Assembly: GCF_003628505.1 (NCBI RefSeq)
Contig: NZ_RBZP01000010.1
Span: 46,106 to 110,105 of the forward strand
Length of the DNA stretch: 64,000 bases
Source of the DNA: Oceanobacillus halophilus
GTDB lineage: Bacteria > Bacillota > Bacilli > Bacillales > Amphibacillaceae
Direction of reading: 5' to 3'
Every line of letters begins with the position of its first letter. The first letter of the stretch is position 1. Position numbers and translations under genes: made by a program. Below the pieces are notes generated by a model that had not been told where the DNA came from, made no database searches, and was given only the letters and a program-made list of their open reading frames with translations. Shown piece by piece: positions 9,802 through 20,768 of this stretch.

Positions 9802-10950
9802 TTATATTATCTCTTTAAACATCTCTATCGTTTCTTCTTTCGTTGGCATAAATGGATTTCCCGGTGCACACGCATCTTTTAACGAGTTTTCTGCTAGTTT
9901 ATCAAGATCTATTTCTTTGATTCCTAATTCAGAAAGTTTGCTTGGAATTCCAACTTCCTCTGACATTTTCTTAATTGCAACAATTACATCTTCTGCACAT
10001 TGCTCATCTGTTTTTCCTTCTGTTTCAAGTCCTGCAGCTTTTGCTATCGCACGGAATTTTCTTGGATTCCGTTTTGCGTTTTCTCTTTCTACTATAGGAA
10101 GTAACATCGCATTACATACGCCATGCGGAAGGTCATAGACTCCACCTAATTGATGGGCCATGGAATGAACAAATCCAAGTCCTGCATTATTGAAGGCAAC
10201 TCCAGCCAAGAACATTACATAAACCATTTGCTCGCGGGCTTCTATATCATGTCCATCTTTTACTGCACGAGGTAAATATTTAAATATATTCTCTACAGCT
10301 GCTAATGCTGTAGCATCGGTAATTGTGTAGGCTCCTGGTGTAACAATCGCTTCAATAGCATGGGTTAATGCATCCATTCCAGTTGCAGCAGTCAAACTAG
10401 CAGGCTTGTCTAGCATTAATTCTGGGTCATTGACCGAAATAGTAACCAAACTATTTTTATCCACCATTACCATCTTAACTTCTCTTTCTTCGTCGGTTAT
10501 CACATAGTTAATTGTATATTCTGCCGAAGTTCCTGCAGTTGTATTTACTGCAACGGTTGGTACCGCTTTCCTTTTCGTTTGATTAACACCTTCATAATCT
10601 CGGACATTACCACCATTAGTAACTACCAAGCCGATTCCTTTTGCCGCATCCTGAGGAGATCCACCACCGATGGAGACGATAAAATCACAATCATTTTCTT
10701 TAAATACATCCACCCCATCATGTACATTTTTAACAGTTGGGTTTGGTTTTACTTCATCATAAATAACAAATTCTACTCCGGATTTATCTAACTGCTCAAC
10801 GACTTTCGCAGCTACTCCACTCTCATTTAAAAACTTATCCGTAACTACTAAGGCTTTCTTAAATCCCAATTCTTCAATAAACGGTCCTACTTCTTTTAAA
10901 CAACCTCTACCAATTAAATTTGTGCTTGGAACATAAAGTACATTAGACAT
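9802..10950 (-). CDS. fucO: Lactaldehyde reductase (iron-containing alcohol dehydrogenase)
   Basis: 382-aa group III iron-dependent alcohol dehydrogenase, the same length as FucO. It reduces the L-lactaldehyde made by RhaD to 1,2-propanediol, regenerating NAD. The N-terminal domain has the nucleotide motif SIGGGSPQDAAKG. Metal ligands are Asp193 and His197 in MDALTHAIEA, His262 in VHSMAHQ, and His276 in DLPHGV. Placement at the head of the rhamnose run supports the lactaldehyde role over a general alcohol dehydrogenase. It is 265 bp upstream of rhaM and probably has its own promoter, with an operator-like motif upstream. Confidence 0.9.
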   Translation of the reverse strand: MSNVLYVPSTNLIGRGCLKEVGPFIEELGFKKALVVTDKFLNESGVAAKVVEQLDKSGVEFVIYDEVKPNPTVKNVHDGVDVFKENDCDFIVSIGGGSPQDAAKGIGLVVTNGGNVRDYEGVNQTKRKAVPTVAVNTTAGTSAEYTINYVITDEEREVKMVMVDKNSLVTISVNDPELMLDKPASLTAATGMDALTHAIEAIVTPGAYTITDATALAAVENIFKYLPRAVKDGHDIEAREQMVYVMFLAGVAFNNAGLGFVHSMAHQLGGVYDLPHGVCNAMLLPIVERENAKRNPRKFRAIAKAAGLETEGKTDEQCAEDVIVAIKKMSEEVGIPSKLSELGIKEIDLDKLAENSLKDACAPGNPFMPTKEETIEMFKEII

Positions 10951-11329
10951 ATTTTTTCCTCCTCTTTATTTGCTCATTAGTTCACATATTATGATGTACT
11001 TAATGCTAATGAGTTTTGGATAGGTAACATTATAAACAACCAAATATGTTCGTTGATTAACAACCTAGGTTCTATTTTATTTTAGTTGAATCTACACCAT
11101 AAATCAACATAAATAAATATTATTCACTAAAATTACACAAATAAACAAAGGAAAAACAACAAATTTATCGATTGCATTTTTTCTTTCTGTTTGTTTTTGC
11201 GTTTAGTGAAACTTTCTATTAAAAGGACTTATGAAAAGAAAGCGGGCTACCAAGAATTTATAGTAACCCATAAAAATATCAATGCACCGCTATCATTTCT
11301 CTTTTATATCAATCTCAACAAATCTTGCT
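10951..11329. other. Intergenic region: fucO promoter side and fbp 3' side
   Basis: No gene seen. At 11097-11113 lie CCATAAATCAACATAAA direct repeats of the rhamnose operator type, TTTATGTTGATTTATGG on the minus strand. At 11244-11269 lies an imperfect hairpin that could end fbp. Confidence 0.5.
11244..11269 (-). terminator. Possible fbp terminator
   Basis: Imperfect stem GGGTTACTA/TGGTAGCCC on the minus strand, followed by a T-rich CTTTCTTTTC. It has two mismatches, so it is weak. Confidence 0.45.
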
Positions 11330-13267
11330 TCATTCAATATACCGATATTCTAATAATCGATTCAACATATAAATCTCCTGCAACAGCTGCTTCCCAACAT
11401 TCGTTTCCAAAACCTTTTTCCGCTCTAGCTCCTTATCTACCAATCTTTTAACCGATAAAACATCATTTCCATTTCGTAGAACGTCTTCCTTTGAAGTAAA
11501 CTGTTGATGGGCGACAAGTTGCATATCGTAAGAATTATATAATAACGTATATCCAGCGATGCCGGTTGTTGATTGATAAGCCTTAGAAAAACCTCCATCA
11601 ATGACAATCATTTTTCCATTTGCTTTAATCGGATTTTCTCCATCAATCTCTTTAACCGGTGTATGACCATTGATAATATGACCTTGATCAGGATTAAGAT
11701 CAAATTCTATTAAAATGTTTCGGCAGATTTCTTCCTTTTCTCGTAAATAATAATAGGGATTCTTTGTCTCTTTATGGGTTTCCTTATCTTTTATAAAATA
11801 TCTTTCAAAGGTGGTCATTTCTCTTTTCCCAAAAAGGGAGGAATATTCTCCTGTCCATAAATACCAGACCATATCTGTTGCAAGGTCATTTGACTCTTCC
11901 GGATTTGCAAATGCATGTCGTAAATAATGTTCAAAAATATCCAGCAGTTCACGGCCTTTATAGGTTTTATTTTCAATCTCCATCTTTTCCATATTTCCTT
12001 TTTCATCGATAGGTATACAGCCATGAATTAATAGATTCCCATTATACTTCAAATACAGATTGCCTTTCTTCATAAGGAATTTCATATGTCTGGCTAACTT
12101 TTCCGAATGCTGTACGGAAAATAACAGTCTGTCGATCACTTGCTCTTCTTCCTCTAATAACTGATCAGGCTGTTCGGGATTAACGGTTGCAAAGCAAGCA
12201 TTCTCTAGTGAATAGGTTTTTCCATCCATTGTTATTTCATTTCTGTCATAATCCACCTTTTCAAGCAGAAGTCGTTGGGACATATTAAAGTATGTGCGTC
12301 TCTTGATGATAGGCATTTCCAATTTAAATTGGATCATCGCAATGGCTTGGTGAATTTTAGTGATTTGTACTTGTTCATGTTCCGATAGTTTTTTATTCGA
12401 ATGTCGCTTAGGTCGAAATGCCGGGTTGTCCTCATAATATTTCTCTGCCAGGTTCAGAAGGGGTCTTAGATTTATCCCATATGCGTCTTCAATAATATCT
12501 AAATTATCGTAACGAGCACAGATACGGATAATATTTGCTAGGCAAACCTTTGATCCGGAAAAGGCACCTAACCAAAGTACGTCATGATTTCCCCACTGAA
12601 TATCAACCGAATGATATTGGATGAGCGTATCCATAATTTTATCCGGTTCAGGTCCACGGTCATAAATATCCCCAACTACATGAAGATGATCAACGACCAG
12701 TCTCTGCGTAGTATTAGCAAGTCCAATAATGAGCTTGTCCGCTTGATCGAGGGATATAACTTTCTGGACAATTTTGTTATAATAATGCTTTTTATTGGTA
12801 AATTCATCCGTTTTGTACAGTAACTCTTCGATAATATAAACAAATTGTTTCGGTAATGCTTTACGTAATTTCGACCGTGTGTATTTGGAAGAAGCATATG
12901 AAATGAGCCTAATCATATAATCTATTATTTCTGTGTACCATTCGTTTAAATCTTGTTCATTGTCAAAATTATTCTTCATGAGTTGTAATTTTTCTTCTGG
13001 ATAATAGACTAGTGTCGCAAATTCATTCATTTCCTCTTCGGAAAACTCATGTGTAAAAAGGTCTCTTATTTTCTCTTTCACTTTGCCCGAACCATTTCTT
13101 AACACATGTTGAAATGCTTGATATTCTCCATGTAAATCACTGACGAAGTGCTCTGTCCCCTTTGGCAAATCGAGGATGGCTTCCAGATTAATAATTTCAG
13201 TAACTACTTTTTCTTCACTATCATATCTTTCTGCCAATAAATCTAAATATTTGGTTTCCACAATCAC
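11330..13267 (-). CDS. fbp: Class III fructose-1,6-bisphosphatase
   Basis: 645-aa gluconeogenic phosphatase of the Firmicutes-specific class III (B. subtilis Fbp is about 670 aa), converting fructose 1,6-bisphosphate to fructose 6-phosphate. The metallophosphoesterase motifs are in order: [34 protein letters not shown], and a late GHTPVKE with [11 protein letters not shown]. The GTG start follows AAAGGGGATGCC. It stands alone between the rhamnose and arabinoside genes. Growth on rhamnose-derived triose phosphate needs this step, but co-regulation is not shown. Confidence 0.96.
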   Translation of the reverse strand: MIVETKYLDLLAERYDSEEKVVTEIINLEAILDLPKGTEHFVSDLHGEYQAFQHVLRNGSGKVKEKIRDLFTHEFSEEEMNEFATLVYYPEEKLQLMKNNFDNEQDLNEWYTEIIDYMIRLISYASSKYTRSKLRKALPKQFVYIIEELLYKTDEFTNKKHYYNKIVQKVISLDQADKLIIGLANTTQRLVVDHLHVVGDIYDRGPEPDKIMDTLIQYHSVDIQWGNHDVLWLGAFSGSKVCLANIIRICARYDNLDIIEDAYGINLRPLLNLAEKYYEDNPAFRPKRHSNKKLSEHEQVQITKIHQAIAMIQFKLEMPIIKRRTYFNMSQRLLLEKVDYDRNEITMDGKTYSLENACFATVNPEQPDQLLEEEEQVIDRLLFSVQHSEKLARHMKFLMKKGNLYLKYNGNLLIHGCIPIDEKGNMEKMEIENKTYKGRELLDIFEHYLRHAFANPEESNDLATDMVWYLWTGEYSSLFGKREMTTFERYFIKDKETHKETKNPYYYLREKEEICRNILIEFDLNPDQGHIINGHTPVKEIDGENPIKANGKMIVIDGGFSKAYQSTTGIAGYTLLYNSYDMQLVAHQQFTSKEDVLRNGNDVLSVKRLVDKELERKKVLETNVGKQLLQEIYMLNRLLEYRYIE

Positions 13268-13368
13268 GGCATCCCCTTTTACTATTAATCATTATGTAGC
13301 ATACAGAAATTTTGATAATACGTACATTATAACTGAAAACACATTTTTATCACAATGACGCTTTGATT

Positions 13369-13599
13369 GGTGCCTGGCACTTCCCGGATTTTGTCGAATA
13401 ATGGAAGTGAGCAAGCAGTAAAGCTTACTAGCATCATCAGGCTAACCTAAGAGTTTCAGAGTAACAAAAGACAGTAGAATTCGAGGAATAGAACTCTACT
13501 GCCTTTTCATTCTATGCATTTTTGACCTGTATCATTTAATAAATCAGCATTTATTAGATTCGACAAAATATAACAAGATTCGGGGAGTGACAGGCACCA
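13369..13599. repeat. Inverted pair of the GGTGCCTGGCAC repeat around a hairpin
   Basis: The left copy at 13369-13399 reads GGTGCCTGGCACTTCCCGG then ATTTTGTCGAA. An inverted copy at 13558-13599 reads ATTCGACAAAAT, then CGGGGAGTGACAGGCACC. The 160 bp between them hold a terminator-like hairpin at 13472-13501. It resembles a small non-coding insertion unit. Six further copies of the same motif occur in the window. Confidence 0.75.
13472..13506 (+). terminator. Terminator-like hairpin inside the repeat pair
   Basis: Stem CAGTAGA...TCTACTG with inner TTC/GAA pairs, followed by CCTTTTC. No gene on the plus strand reads into it here, so it may be part of the repeat unit. Confidence 0.5.
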
Positions 13600-13619
13600 T
13601 CTGCTTTATATTAAAAATA

Positions 13620-13640
13620 CCACAGCGAGAATCACTGTGG
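13620..13640 (-). terminator. Terminator after the GH51 arabinofuranosidase
   Basis: CCACAG/CTGTGG stem, followed on the minus strand by TATTTTTAA, 23 bp past the stop. Confidence 0.8.
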
Positions 13641-13662
13641 TTAGGGTTTCAATACGCTTCTT

Positions 13663-15210
<1,548 letters not shown>

Positions 15211-15248
15211 CTACACTACGTCTAGTTTTTTAAATTATCCTTTTTTCA

Positions 15249-15264
15249 TGTTAACGCGTTCTCA
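15249..15264. promoter_or_regulatory. Operator- or cre-like site upstream of abfA
   Basis: TGTTAACGCGTTCTCA is a near-palindrome with the GAACG core seen in the LacI-type sites at 20648-20733. It could be a CcpA site or a site for the neighbouring LacI regulator. Confidence 0.45.
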
Positions 15265-15298
15265 TTGTTATATCTACTTTTAAATTCAACACAAAGAA

Positions 15299-15322
15299 GG
15301 GCTACCATAATTATGGTAACCC
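15299..15322 (-). terminator. Terminator after the first alpha-glucosidase
   Basis: Nearly perfect palindrome GGGCTACCATAA/TTATGGTAACCC, 42 bp past the stop. The T tract is weak (CTTCTTTG). Confidence 0.65.
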
Positions 15323-15363
15323 CAATTATAACCATACCCAGACATACCCATCGTAAAACTCTT

Positions 15364-17052
15364 CTATATATCTAACTTATAAACCCTAACTTCATATGGT
15401 TTAAGTACAAATGACTCAATCGATTCACCTTCATCCACATCATAGTTTGCTATAAACAATTGATACGACTTATAAGGAAAACCTTCTGGTAGTTTAAAGA
15501 TTGGTTTTTCAGATGTGAAGTTCGCTACAACTAATAGCTTTTCATTTCCTAAAGTTCTTGTATAAGCATAAATCTTTTCATCATCTTTTAAGATTAAATC
15601 ATATGTCCCATAAACTATAATTGGATTGTCTTTACGTAGTCGAATTAATTTTCGATAGTAATTAAATATAGAATTTGGGTCGTTTACTGCTTGTTTTGCA
15701 TTAATTTCTTTATAATTCGGATTTACCATGATCCATGGCGTTCCTTCTGTAAAACCTGCATTTTCGGAGTCATCCCACTGCATGGGAGTACGTGCATTAT
15801 CACGGCTTTTTGCATAGATGGACGGCATGATTTCTTCCGGATCTTTTCCTAAGTTCTTTGTAGCATCCTCATACATACCCAGTGTTTCGCGACAATGGTA
15901 GTCCTCAATGGAAGGGAATTTCACGTTTGTCATTCCTAGCTCTTCCCCCTGGTAAACATACGGTGTTCCCTGCATCATATGCAGCCAAGTTCCCAGCATC
16001 TTCGCTGATTCGATGCGATACTCTTTATCATTTCCAAATCTGGATACAGGTCGTGCCTGGTCATGATTGCTTAAATAGAGGCTATTCCATCCTTTGCCCT
16101 CTAGTTCCTTTTGCCAAGTTGTCATTACCTCTTTTAATTCTATTAAATCAAAAGGCTTCAAATCCCACTTATTTCCATTTCTAGCATCGATACGCATATG
16201 TTGAAAATGGAATACCATGTTTAATGTTCCATCCTCACTATTCACATATTTTACCGCTTCTTCTGGAATAATTTCTTGCATTTCTCCGACCGTCATGATG
16301 TCGTAATTCGACAGGACTTTTTCTTTCATTTCTTGTAAATATTCATGTATTTTGGGACCGTTAACGAAATGCTTACTAGCCCATTGATAGTTCCCTTCCC
16401 GATTTTTACGAGTGATATCTGGGAAATCCTTATTTTTGGAAATGACATTAATCATATCCATTCGGAATCCATCAATGTCCTTTTCCAGCCACCAAGTCAT
16501 CATGTCATACACTTCCTGGCGAACTTTTGGATTTTCCCAATTTAAATCTGGTTGTTTTTTGCTGAATAAGTGCAAATAATATTCATCTGTTGTTTTATCA
16601 TACTCCCAGGTCGATCCACTAAAGTATGATTGCCAATTGCTTGGTTCTTTTCCGTCTTTCCCTGGCCTCCAAATATAATAATCGCGATAAGGATTATCCT
16701 TGGACTTTCTTGATTCAACAAACCAATTATGCTCGTCCGATGTATGATTTACAACTAGATCCATGACAATTTTCATACCGCGCTTATGGATTTCAGCCAC
16801 CATTCGCTCATAGTCTTCCATTGTTCCAAATTCATCCATGATTTTCTGATAATCACTGATATCATAGCCATTGTCATCATTTGGTGATTCATACATTGGA
16901 GACATCCAAATGACATCTATCCCAAGTTCTTTTAAATAATCTAGTTTTTCGATAATTCCATTGATATCGCCTATTCCATCTCCATTGCTATCTTTAAAAC
17001 TTCTTGGGTAAATTTGATAGACGACACTTTCCTTCCACCACTTCTTTTCCAT
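15364..17052 (-). CDS. malL: GH13 alpha-glucosidase (oligo-1,6-glucosidase type), copy 1
   Basis: 562-aa cytosolic GH13 enzyme with a TIM barrel: SNGDGIGDI calcium site, DLVVNHTSDEH, nucleophile Asp199 in DGFRMDMIN, acid/base Glu257 in TVGEM, and SNHDQ for the third acid. The residue after the nucleophile is Met. Oligo-1,6-glucosidases normally have Val there, as the second copy in this window does, so the two enzymes may differ in linkage preference. It is the last gene of the first ABC-importer operon, 20 bp after a permease gene. Confidence 0.92.
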   Translation of the reverse strand: MEKKWWKESVVYQIYPRSFKDSNGDGIGDINGIIEKLDYLKELGIDVIWMSPMYESPNDDNGYDISDYQKIMDEFGTMEDYERMVAEIHKRGMKIVMDLVVNHTSDEHNWFVESRKSKDNPYRDYYIWRPGKDGKEPSNWQSYFSGSTWEYDKTTDEYYLHLFSKKQPDLNWENPKVRQEVYDMMTWWLEKDIDGFRMDMINVISKNKDFPDITRKNREGNYQWASKHFVNGPKIHEYLQEMKEKVLSNYDIMTVGEMQEIIPEEAVKYVNSEDGTLNMVFHFQHMRIDARNGNKWDLKPFDLIELKEVMTTWQKELEGKGWNSLYLSNHDQARPVSRFGNDKEYRIESAKMLGTWLHMMQGTPYVYQGEELGMTNVKFPSIEDYHCRETLGMYEDATKNLGKDPEEIMPSIYAKSRDNARTPMQWDDSENAGFTEGTPWIMVNPNYKEINAKQAVNDPNSIFNYYRKLIRLRKDNPIIVYGTYDLILKDDEKIYAYTRTLGNEKLLVVANFTSEKPIFKLPEGFPYKSYQLFIANYDVDEGESIESFVLKPYEVRVYKLDI

Positions 17053-17072
17053 TATATTGTCCTCCTAAAATA

Positions 17073-17891
17073 CTACTCTTTAACCGATCCCGATGTTAAA
17101 CCTGATACAATTCTTCGTTGGAAAATTAGTACTAAAACAACAATCGGTATCGTTACAATAACCGTTGCGGCAGTAATGTCACCCCATGGAACAGCATATT
17201 GACTTTGATACATGGAAATTCCGACTGGGATTGTTCGCATGCTATCCTCTGTGTTAATCGTCAAAGCAAATAAATATTCATTCCATGCACCAATAAACGT
17301 TAATATAGCCGTTGTAAATATACCTGGTGTTGCAAGTGGAAAAATAATCTTCCGAAACGTTTGAAACGGTGTTGCACCATCGAGTTTCGCTGATTCTTCC
17401 AGTTCTTTCGGAATCTTTTGGAAAAAGGTTGACAAAATCCAGATTGATAACGGCAAACTTATTGTAATATATGGAATTACTAATCCAAGATAGGAATTTC
17501 GTAATCCAAAATCTGACACAAAGTTAAAGATTGGAGATATGATTGCAATTTGCGGGAACATAGAAGAGGCTAAAATAAGCCCTAGAATGGTTCCTTTAAA
17601 ACGTATTGGCAATCTTGTTACTGCATAAGACGTAAAGGATGCGAATGTCAATGCAATTAGGGTTGTTACAGATGCTACAATAAAGCTGTTTAACATGTAT
17701 TTAAATAATGGTCTAGATGTGATCGCAGACTCATAGGATTCTAATGTTGGATTTGAAGTGAACCAATTAAAGGATGAGAAAATTTCTCCTACTGGTTTAA
17801 TTGATGTTAGAAAAACCCAAATAAATGGAAACATGACGATGAATATAAACAATGCAAGGAAAAAGTAAAATCCGAATCCCGTTTTTTTCAT
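17073..17891 (-). CDS. ABC sugar importer permease, MalG/MdxG type
   Basis: 272-aa inner-membrane permease with six predicted spans. The EAA loop LEESAKLDGATPFQTFRKI about 80 residues from the end contacts the ATPase. The C-terminal GLTSGSVKE tail is typical of MalG-like subunits. It pairs with the MalF-like permease 13 bp upstream in the same operon. Together with the binding protein it imports an alpha-glucoside, probably malto-oligosaccharides, judged from the adjacent glucosidases. Confidence 0.88.
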   Translation of the reverse strand: MKKTGFGFYFFLALFIFIVMFPFIWVFLTSIKPVGEIFSSFNWFTSNPTLESYESAITSRPLFKYMLNSFIVASVTTLIALTFASFTSYAVTRLPIRFKGTILGLILASSMFPQIAIISPIFNFVSDFGLRNSYLGLVIPYITISLPLSIWILSTFFQKIPKELEESAKLDGATPFQTFRKIIFPLATPGIFTTAILTFIGAWNEYLFALTINTEDSMRTIPVGISMYQSQYAVPWGDITAATVIVTIPIVVLVLIFQRRIVSGLTSGSVKE

Positions 17892-17904
17892 ATTTGTTCA
17901 CTCC

Positions 17905-19218
17905 CTACTTCTTCACTCGTCCGGCAAATAAGTCGGAACCGATAAATTTAATAAAGATAATACTGATTATTGCTACAAAGATAAACACCATGACAGAAAG
18001 TACCGAACCTTCTCCAAAGTTCTGCTGAGAGAATAAGGTCTTATATGCATAAATCGAAATGGATTCTGTTCCATTTGCAGGACCACCGCCTGTTAATACA
18101 TAAATAAGGTCGAATACTCGGAAGGCATCTAGTGTACGGAATAATAACGCAACTAAAATACTTCCTTTAATCATTGGTAATGTAATTTTCCAAAATTGTT
18201 GCCATTTATTCGCACCGTCAACTTGTGCTGCTTCATACATGGAATCTGGAATCGTCTGTAACCCGGCTAGAATAAGTAACGCCATATACGGCATGGTTTT
18301 CCAAATATCAGCTAAAATAACTGAAAACATTGCTCCACCGGCTGTTGAAAGCAGAACACTTGAATCAGAAATGAGACCTATCTGTTCAAAGAAATGAGCC
18401 ACTATACCTGATTGGCCGTCATATAAGTAACTCCACATCATAGCAGAAACTGCTGTTGGTATGGCCCAAGGAACAAGAATAGATGCACGAATTAATCCTC
18501 TTCCCTTAAAGGAACGATTAATCAGCAATGCTACCATTAACCCTATAATAAGTTCTACTCCAACTGATACTATGGTAAAAATGAGTGTATTAGATAGCGA
18601 TTTCCACATGCGGCTGTCCTGAAGATATTTCCAGTAGTTTGCTAGACCAACAAAGTTAGATTCAAGGATTGATTGATCTAAGGTATCCAACTGACTGGAA
18701 ATTGACAGAATCTCTTCCGCAGCTTCTCCATCCAGTGTCGCTGTAATTTCATTAAGTTCTTCTTGCGCATTTCCTAAAAGCTGTTTATATTCGGTTGCAA
18801 ATTCATCTTTTATTTTTATATATTTCAAATCATCATCTGTAACGGGACGATAACTTGCAATAATTTCATTTACCTGATCATATTTTTCACTTACTTCAGT
18901 ATCACTTAGTAAATTATCATGTTGCGCTGTAACTTTACCATGTATTTCTGTCAAGTCTTCTTGTACGTCTGGTGAATACGGCTCAACCTCACTAAGTGAC
19001 CTATCTAGGTAGTAATAATTATCAGCATAACGTTCCAAGTCGATGGTGGTACTTAACATTTTTTGTGAATGCGCAGGATCATTTAGCCGGTAGTCAAATA
19101 GACTATTGTAAAAAGAAGATGCAATTGGCCAAAGTATAATGACTGCAATCAAGATTAGTGATGGAAGTACCATTGCATATCCAAGCTGCTTTTCGTTTAA
19201 AGAAAATCGCCGCTTCAT
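17905..19218 (-). CDS. ABC sugar importer permease, MalF/MdxF type with large external loop
   Basis: 437-aa permease. The first membrane span (about residues 13-35) is followed by a roughly 160-residue hydrophilic, partly coiled-coil external region before the remaining spans. This resembles the enlarged loop of MalF and the 435-aa B. subtilis MdxF. The EAA loop MYEAAQVDGANKWQQFWKI is near residue 345. The ATG at 19218 is chosen over an upstream in-frame GTG because TTGAGGTG is correctly spaced from it. It lies 74 bp after the binding-protein gene, with a hairpin between them. Confidence 0.87.
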   Translation of the reverse strand: MKRRFSLNEKQLGYAMVLPSLILIAVIILWPIASSFYNSLFDYRLNDPAHSQKMLSTTIDLERYADNYYYLDRSLSEVEPYSPDVQEDLTEIHGKVTAQHDNLLSDTEVSEKYDQVNEIIASYRPVTDDDLKYIKIKDEFATEYKQLLGNAQEELNEITATLDGEAAEEILSISSQLDTLDQSILESNFVGLANYWKYLQDSRMWKSLSNTLIFTIVSVGVELIIGLMVALLINRSFKGRGLIRASILVPWAIPTAVSAMMWSYLYDGQSGIVAHFFEQIGLISDSSVLLSTAGGAMFSVILADIWKTMPYMALLILAGLQTIPDSMYEAAQVDGANKWQQFWKITLPMIKGSILVALLFRTLDAFRVFDLIYVLTGGGPANGTESISIYAYKTLFSQQNFGEGSVLSVMVFIFVAIISIIFIKFIGSDLFAGRVKK

Positions 19219-19250
19219 TTTATTCACCTCAATATATTCTGTTAAATGAG

Positions 19251-19275
19251 GAAGGAGATGTTTAACATCTCCTTC
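19251..19275 (-). terminator. Intercistronic hairpin between binding protein and permease
   Basis: GAAGGAGATG/CATCTCCTTC stem with a five-base loop and no long T run. Such hairpins often stabilise the binding-protein mRNA or attenuate read-through. Equivalent hairpins occur in both other ABC operons of the window. Confidence 0.55.
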
Positions 19276-19291
19276 GTGTCCTTCAGATTAA

Positions 19292-20602
19292 TTATTCATT
19301 TGTAGCTGCAGTCATTTTTGCTTGCATATTTTGAACTGCTTCTTCTGCTGTTATTTCGCCAGCAAGTGCTTTTGATAATTCAATTTGCATAATGTCAGAT
19401 AACTCTGGGTAAATTGGAGAGACAGGACGAGACACTGCATTTTGCAAGGAAGCTACGAATTCTTCCATGGCAAACAAAGGAGCTGCTTCTTTTACTTCAT
19501 CTAAATCATATAATGCTTCTAATGTTGGTGCTCGTGCACCTTCAACCGCAGAAATGATTTGTCCTTCTTCACCAGTCATGAATTGAAGGAATTCCCATGC
19601 TTCTGCTGGGTGCTCGGAGTAACGACTAATCATTGCTGTCCAACCACCAAGTGTTGATGCTGAACCATCATCACCTGCAGGAAGTACGGCATATCCAACA
19701 TTACCAGCAACTTTTGAACGTTCTTCATCTTCTGCTGTGTTAGACATATATGGCCAGTTTCTAGCAAATACCGTTTTTCCTTCTAGAAATGCTGTCTCTG
19801 TTTCTGTTTCAGAAAAGTTTAATACGTTATTTGGAGTAATATCTGATTGTGCAATTTCAACCATTTTTTCCAAGCCTTTTACTGACTCTGGGCTGTCAAT
19901 AACAACTTCCCCGTTTTCATCTAAGATTTGTCCACCATACGCGCTGATGTATTCTAATGCGTTTACAACTAAACCTTCATATTGGTTTGCTTGCATAGCA
20001 AATCCAAATTCAGTCCCTTCTTTCCCTGCAGCTTCTTCAGCCATTGCGATCATGTCATCCCAAGTTTCTGGTGCATTTTCAACTAGATCGGTACGATAGT
20101 AAAGTAATCCTGCATCACTAAACTTTGGCATAGCCCAGATACGATTGTTATAGGTTACTGCATCAACCGGACCTGGAAAATACTCATCCATGTTTACTTC
20201 AGATTCTTCAATGAAACGGTCCAATTCCATTACATAATCTGCTTGGGCAAACTCAGCTGTCCAAACAACATCAGCATCAAATACGTCAATCTCAGAGCTT
20301 TGCGAACTAAAAATTGTTACATATTGATCATGAGATTCGCTTGTACTTGAAGGCATTTCACGTAATTCAATAGTGATATTTGGATGTGTTTCTTCAAATT
20401 TTTCAATTAGTTTTTCTGTACTAGGTGTAACATCATTACTTCTAGCATAGGTAATAGTCACTTGCTCTTCCGTGTCACTTGCACCATCTCCTGAAGTGGA
20501 TTCAGATGAACTATCATCTCCTGATTCACTACCACATGCAGCTAATGCAACTATTAACCCGATGAACATTGCAGTAAATAATAATTTTTTTATAGACTTC
20601 AT
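19292..20602 (-). CDS. ABC sugar-binding lipoprotein (importer 1)
   Basis: 436-aa family 1 extracellular solute-binding protein. The lipoprotein signal ends in LAAC, followed by a Ser/Glu/Asp-rich linker. It then shows the binding-protein body, with the TFARSND-like first strand ITYARSNDVTP and GGWTAM near the hinge. The ATG at 20602 is chosen because ATGGAGGGCTTATA is well placed before it. A longer frame to 20761 would put 53 unlikely residues ahead of the signal peptide. First gene of the operon binding protein-MalF-MalG-MalL. The palindrome TGAGAACGTTCTCA lies in its promoter region. Confidence 0.88.
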   Translation of the reverse strand: MKSIKKLLFTAMFIGLIVALAACGSESGDDSSSESTSGDGASDTEEQVTITYARSNDVTPSTEKLIEKFEETHPNITIELREMPSSTSESHDQYVTIFSSQSSEIDVFDADVVWTAEFAQADYVMELDRFIEESEVNMDEYFPGPVDAVTYNNRIWAMPKFSDAGLLYYRTDLVENAPETWDDMIAMAEEAAGKEGTEFGFAMQANQYEGLVVNALEYISAYGGQILDENGEVVIDSPESVKGLEKMVEIAQSDITPNNVLNFSETETETAFLEGKTVFARNWPYMSNTAEDEERSKVAGNVGYAVLPAGDDGSASTLGGWTAMISRYSEHPAEAWEFLQFMTGEEGQIISAVEGARAPTLEALYDLDEVKEAAPLFAMEEFVASLQNAVSRPVSPIYPELSDIMQIELSKALAGEITAEEAVQNMQAKMTAATNE

Positions 20603-20647
20603 TATAAGCCCTCCATGTATGTTGTATTTTTTCTTTCCCGTCATTCG

Positions 20648-20733
20648 TGGGAACGTTCTCAGAAACAACGGACCAGAATAGCGTATTTTATCATTGCACA
20701 GGAACAAAACCAATCTATATGAGAACGTTCTCA
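20648..20733. promoter_or_regulatory. Two LacI-type operators before the importer 1 operon
   Basis: TGGGAACGTTCTCA at 20648-20661 and the perfect palindrome TGAGAACGTTCTCA at 20720-20733 lie between the binding-protein gene and the upstream LacI-family gene. They are the likely targets of that regulator. Confidence 0.7.
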
Positions 20734-20768
20734 TAGATGATAGAATAAAGTAATCACACAACGATTTA

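Noticed and set aside
20603..20761. N-terminal extension of the first sugar-binding protein
   Set aside because: It would bury the lipoprotein signal 53 residues in; the ATG at 20602 has a proper ribosome site.
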